Shown one piece after another: positions 60,913-64,000 of a stretch of DNA of 64,000 nt. The DNA lies in contig NZ_AOIU01000011.1 of the NCBI RefSeq assembly GCF_000337455.1, positions 60,399 to 124,398 of the forward strand, in the 5' to 3' direction. This stretch comes from Halosimplex carlsbadense 2-9-1. Its GTDB lineage: Archaea > Halobacteriota > Halobacteria > Halobacteriales > Haloarculaceae. Below the pieces are notes generated by a model. The model had not been told where the DNA came from, did no database searches, and was given only the letters and a program-made list of their open reading frames with translations. Position 1 is the first letter of the stretch. Each line of letters begins with the position of its first letter. Made by a program: the position numbers and the translations under genes.

Positions 60913-61033
60913 ACCGCCGTCGCCGACCGTCCGTGACGGGCCCGGGTCGCTCGGCGGCTCGTGACCGTCCGATGGGTGGCCTGCCGTTCGCGTCGACCGC
61001 AACCGGCTTGAGCGCACGGTGTGACTGACGGAT

Positions 61034-61846
61034 ATGATCGCCGCGGATCTCCACGTTCACACCGACAACTCAGACGGAACCTTCCGTCTCCCCGAGGTCC
61101 CGCCCGCGGCGCGAGCGGCCGGGCTCGACGCCGTCGCGATCACTGATCACGACCGCATCCACCCCGACCTGGGCGCGCCCGTCGTCGAGCGCGACGACGT
61201 CACCGTGGTCCACGGCATCGAACTCCGCGTCGAGGCGGACGGCCAGCGCGTCGACGTACTGGGCTACGGGGTCCGTCCCACGGACGCGCTCGCCGACGAG
61301 ATCGACCGCCTCCAGCGCGACCGCGTCGAGCGCGGCCGCGAGATCATCGACCGCGTCGAGCAACGCCTCGGTCACGCGATCCCCGCCGAGCCCGAGCCGG
61401 GACTGGGCCGGCCGGACATCGCGCGGGCGGTGATCGAGAGCGACGACGGCTACGACTCGATCCCCGACGTCTTCGACGGCCTCATCGGCGAGGGCGACCC
61501 GTGCTACGTCGCCCGCGACATCCCCTCCTTCGAACGCGGCCGCGAACTCCTGACCGACGCGTGCGCGCTCGTCAGCCTCGCCCACCCGCTGCGCTACCCG
61601 AAGCCAGCGGCGGCGCTGGAACTGGCCCCTCGGCTCGACGCCGTCGAAGTCGCGTACCCCTACGGCGCCCGCGGTCACACCGGTGCGAACGGCGAGCTGG
61701 CCGTCGACGACGTGCGCGCGCTCGCCGAGCGCCACGACCTGGTCGTCACCGGAGGGAGCGACGCCCACGACCGCTCGCTCGGCGAGACCGGCCTGTCGAC
61801 CGACGAGTACGAGCGGTTCCGCACTGCGCTCGACGCCGGGCTCTGA
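61034..61846 (+). CDS. PHP-domain phosphoesterase
   Basis: A 270-aa polymerase-and-histidinol-phosphatase fold. Four metal motifs are intact: DLHVHTDNSDGT at residues 5-16, ITDHDRIHP at about 36-44, SLAHPLRYP at about 178-186 and GGSDAHDRS at about 238-246. These are the trinuclear metal ligands of RNase AM/YciV-type 3'-5' exonucleases. An insert (about 95-130) is family-typical. Substrates of archaeal members are not established. Confidence 0.9.
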   Translation: MIAADLHVHTDNSDGTFRLPEVPPAARAAGLDAVAITDHDRIHPDLGAPVVERDDVTVVHGIELRVEADGQRVDVLGYGVRPTDALADEIDRLQRDRVERGREIIDRVEQRLGHAIPAEPEPGLGRPDIARAVIESDDGYDSIPDVFDGLIGEGDPCYVARDIPSFERGRELLTDACALVSLAHPLRYPKPAAALELAPRLDAVEVAYPYGARGHTGANGELAVDDVRALAERHDLVVTGGSDAHDRSLGETGLSTDEYERFRTALDAGL

Positions 61847-61953
61847 TCGGCATCGATTCCCTCGTAGGTACCGCCTTCCGACGGAGCGACGGCAATCGAA
61901 CACAGCGTCTCCGCGGCCGCAGGGTTCAATGCCCCTCGGATCTAAGGACGGGT

Positions 61954-62118
61954 ATGCAGTGCCACTACTGCGACCGCGAGGCCGAGATCGCCGTCGAGAA
62001 AGACGGCGTCAAGGTCGGGGTCTGCAAGACGCACTTCCGCGAGCAGATGGAAGAGATCGCCGACTCGGACTGGCTCGACGGGATCGAGGAGGACCTCGAC
62101 ATCGACCGCGCCGAGTGA
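61954..62118 (+). CDS. Small CxxC zinc-finger protein (DUF6757-type)
   Basis: A complete 54-aa protein. CHYC at residues 3-6 and CKTH at 24-27 make a Cys3His zinc site, MQCHYCDREAEIAVEKDG matching a haloarchaeal family I recall as DUF6757. The C-terminus is acidic (DWLDGIEEDLDIDRAE). It stands alone, 107 nt downstream of the PHP gene. Function unknown. Confidence 0.75.
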   Translation: MQCHYCDREAEIAVEKDGVKVGVCKTHFREQMEEIADSDWLDGIEEDLDIDRAE

Positions 62119-62259
62119 CCCCCCGCGCCGCTCGCACCACCGCTCCGTAGGCTGCCCGCCGTCCGCCGCGCTCGCTGTCCTCTCTCTGTTCGTATCCGCC
62201 GCCTCTCCTTCGACCGTGTCCGCTTTCGCCGCGCGCGCTTCGCGATAGCCCCCACGAGG

Positions 62260-62266
62260 CTTTACT
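62260..62266 (+). promoter_or_regulatory. TATA-like box of the cupin gene
   Basis: CTTTACT centred 27 nt before the ATG at 62290. Confidence 0.5.
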
Positions 62267-62289
62267 GACTCGCCGTCGTAGTCACCGGT

Positions 62290-62757
62290 ATGGACCACAT
62301 CGACCGCGAGGACGTCGAGCGGCGGATGGGACCGGCCGCGGACGAGCGCGCGCTCGCTGCGGCCCTCGACACCGACGAGCTGGCGCTCAATTACTACGAG
62401 CTCGACCCCGGCGACAGTTTCGGCTTCGGCTACCACCGCCACCCCGACCAGGAGGAGGTGTTCTACGTCGTCGAGGGGACGGCGACCTTCGAGACCGAGG
62501 ACGGCGAGGTGGCCGTCTCCGCCGGCGAGGCCGTCCGCTTCGCTCCCGGCGAGTGGCAGCTGGGCCGCAACGCCGGTGACGGGCGGTGCGTCGCACTCGC
62601 GATGGGCGCCCCGAAAGACGCCCGGCGGACCGAGATGATCCGAGAGTGTCCCGACTGCGAGGGTCGCACCGAAGGGACCGTCGAGATGGCCGACGACCGC
62701 GAGGCGCTCGTGACGCGCTGCACGGACTGCGGCGCCGAGACCGGCCGGTTCACCTGA
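62290..62757 (+). CDS. Cupin with C-terminal zinc ribbon
   Basis: A 155-aa protein. The cupin barrel (residues about 25-105) has the metal motif HRHPDQEEVFYVVEG (His49, His51, Glu55 region) and later GEWQLGRN, in which the canonical second-motif His is replaced. A C-terminal zinc ribbon with CPDC (about 118-121) and CTDC (about 141-144) is appended. Cupins of this type bind metal and small ligands; the ribbon suggests a regulatory partner. The stop overlaps the convergent membrane gene by 8 nt. Confidence 0.82.
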   Translation: MDHIDREDVERRMGPAADERALAAALDTDELALNYYELDPGDSFGFGYHRHPDQEEVFYVVEGTATFETEDGEVAVSAGEAVRFAPGEWQLGRNAGDGRCVALAMGAPKDARRTEMIRECPDCEGRTEGTVEMADDREALVTRCTDCGAETGRFT

Positions 62758-63322
62758 GTCCGCTCCCCGGCCGGACGACCCGTTCGACGACGTTGTAGAG
62801 GCCGAGCCCGGCCAGCGCCGGGCCGAGCGTGACGACGAGTACGAGCGTCATCCAGGCGACGGTGGCCGCCACCCCCTCCAAGAAGAGGACGTTGTAGCGG
62901 GCCAGACCGCCGGGGGCGACGAACAGGGCGGCGCTCGTGACCATCGCGACCGGCCATCCGAGCGTGGCGTACGCCAGGGCCTCGTCGGCGTCCAGCAGCG
63001 TCCAGCGGCCGAGCAGTTGCCGGCCGAACAGCACCGGGACGACCGCGAGGACCAGCGCCGCCCCGACGGCGACGACGCCGAAGGTCAGCCCCGCGGCCGG
63101 ATCGACGAACACTGCCAGCGCCACCGCGGCCGCCGCGAACAGGCCCACCGCTCCCGCGACGACCGTCCCCAGCGCGTCCCCGAAGTAGTCGCTACGCGTC
63201 GAGAGCGCCCACGCCGCGAGCGCGACGACCGGCGACGCGACGACCAGCCCGAAGCAGACCAACAGCGCCATCGCCCCGACGAACCCGGCTTCCATCGCCG
63301 AGTGGTTGGCGCGGCTCGGCAT
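62750..63322 (-). CDS. Polytopic membrane protein of unknown function
   Basis: A 190-aa protein with five or six hydrophobic helices separated by short loops; the loop RQLLGRWTLLDADEALAYATLGW is the main polar stretch. No family is recognised. ATG 63322 is the longest start; the internal Met10 (63295) is also possible because no A/T box supports either. It lies just downstream of the acyl-CoA dehydrogenase in the same direction (37-nt gap) and may be cotranscribed with it. Confidence 0.65.
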   Translation of the reverse strand: MPSRANHSAMEAGFVGAMALLVCFGLVVASPVVALAAWALSTRSDYFGDALGTVVAGAVGLFAAAAVALAVFVDPAAGLTFGVVAVGAALVLAVVPVLFGRQLLGRWTLLDADEALAYATLGWPVAMVTSAALFVAPGGLARYNVLFLEGVAATVAWMTLVLVVTLGPALAGLGLYNVVERVVRPGSGLR

Positions 63323-63359
63323 AAGTGCCGGGGTCCACCCCGTGGGGAGTCGGGGGCCG

Positions 63360-64000
63360 TCACTCGAAGGCCGCGATGCCGGTCAGGTCTTCTCCCAGGA
63401 TCAGCGTGTGGATGTCGTGGGTGCCCTCGTAGGTGTACACCGTCTCGACGTTCGCGAGGTGGCGCATCGGCGAGTAGTCGGTCGTGATACCGTTGCCGCC
63501 CAGCATCTCCCGGGCGGTTCGGGCCGTCTCGCGCCACGTCGAGACGTTGTTGCGCTTGGCCATCGAGACCTGCTGGGGGCGCAGGTCGCCCCGCTCTTTC
63601 AGGTCGGCGAGCCGATAGGCCAGCAGTTGCGCGGTCGTGATCTCCGTGGCCATCTCTGCGATCTTCTCCTGCTGGAGCTGAAAGCGGGCGATGGGCCCGC
63701 CGAACTGCTCGCGGTCAGTGGCGTACTCGCGGGCGGCCTCGAAGCAGTCCCGCGCGGCCCCGACGGCGCCCCACGCGATGCCGTAGCGGGCCTGCGTGAG
63801 ACACGACAGGGGGCCTTTCATCCCCGATACGTCCGGGAGGACCGCCGACTCGGGGACGTAGCAGCCGTTCAGGCCGATCTCGCCCGTCACCGAGGCGCGC
63901 ATCGAGAGCTTGCCGTCGATGTGGTTCGTCGTGATCCCCTCCCGGTCGGTCTCGACGAGAAAGCCCCGAACCGGATCCCCATCGGCCGAGCGATCCCTCG
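63360..64000 (-). CDS. Glutaryl-CoA dehydrogenase-type acyl-CoA dehydrogenase (5' end outside window)
   Basis: FAD enzyme, C-terminal 212 codons only; the start lies beyond the right edge. Present are the middle beta-domain end (LVETDREGITTNHIDGKL), helical domain (CLTQARYGIAWGAVGAARDCFEAAREYATDREQFG) and the catalytic-base segment TYEGTHDIHTLILGEDLTGIAAFE. The Glu in YEGTHDIH is where human GCDH has its base (Glu370), and the GEDLTGIAAF ending is typical of GCDH rather than short/medium-chain enzymes. It oxidises glutaryl-CoA, or a similar dicarboxyl-CoA, in lysine or aromatic catabolism. Confidence 0.9.
   Translation of the reverse strand, partial: RDRSADGDPVRGFLVETDREGITTNHIDGKLSMRASVTGEIGLNGCYVPESAVLPDVSGMKGPLSCLTQARYGIAWGAVGAARDCFEAAREYATDREQFGGPIARFQLQQEKIAEMATEITTAQLLAYRLADLKERGDLRPQQVSMAKRNNVSTWRETARTAREMLGGNGITTDYSPMRHLANVETVYTYEGTHDIHTLILGEDLTGIAAFE

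Overview
The window is chromosomal DNA of a haloarchaeon (class Halobacteria). The signs are very high G+C, Asp/Glu-rich proteins, an archaeal alanyl-tRNA synthetase, archaeal-type SRP54, SAMP1, a class I-type HMG-CoA reductase, coenzyme F420 genes, and Tat-exported proteins with PGF-CTERM surface anchors. Most first genes of transcripts have an A/T-rich box centred about 27 nt before the start codon and no leader. This is the haloarchaeal leaderless pattern, and it was used here to choose several starts (for example GTG at 1258 and GTG at 22166). The genus cannot be fixed from the sequence; something close to Haloarculaceae would fit.

Layout. 1-4.2 kb (minus): an SLC13 permease running off the left edge, an alpha/beta hydrolase, a tRNA methylthiotransferase and DeoC. 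4.4-8.5 kb (plus): a DUF63 membrane protein, uridine phosphorylase, an HPP-UspA protein and an unknown membrane protein. 8.5-12.9 kb: a K+ channel divergent from two membrane-anchored TrkA_C proteins. 13-17.5 kb: SAMP1, a Bax-inhibitor-like protein, AlaS and a secreted protein. 17.6-25.8 kb: a DUF4382 lipoprotein, PsiE, RNase Z, a structured 480-bp non-coding stretch, a DUF373 protein, SppA, an MBL-fold protein and SRP54. 25.9-28.4 kb: a duplicated PhoU-TrkA_C regulator followed by two MgtE-like half transporters. 28.4-28.95 kb: a nested palindromic element with a 9-bp tandem array in one arm. 29-31 kb: an F420-dependent Mer-like enzyme overlapping CofE.

31-41.6 kb: housekeeping and small haloarchaeal families (IMPase, YfcE phosphoesterase, a Nudix/eIF2B-like fusion, rhodanese, a tandem Nudix pair, UDG, zinc-ribbon proteins). 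41.7-46.2 kb: HMG-CoA reductase, a YtcJ-like amidohydrolase and a MATE exporter. 46.3-55.6 kb: three Tat/CTERM surface proteins, a 28-aa membrane microprotein, an unknown gene with a possible leaderless upstream ORF, an aldo/keto reductase, a small winged-helix regulator and an APH-type kinase. 55.7-64 kb: a CPBP protease, a hexapeptide acyltransferase, a DUF4097 lipoprotein, a histidine-kinase remnant, twin zinc-ribbon membrane proteins, a KaiC-like ATPase with a partner, a PHP protein, a cupin, and a glutaryl-CoA dehydrogenase truncated by the right edge.

Two themes recur. The first is cation homeostasis through RCK/TrkA_C ligand-sensing domains, found in the SLC13 permease, the channel neighbours and the PhoU-MgtE operon. 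The second is cell-surface proteins exported by Tat and anchored by PGF-CTERM. No rRNA, tRNA, CRISPR array, transposase, integrase or prophage was found. The least ordinary parts are the non-coding elements at 20.5-21.0 and 28.4-28.9 kb, a dispersed repeat shared by 5.3 and 50.7 kb, and the very short leaderless ORFs.
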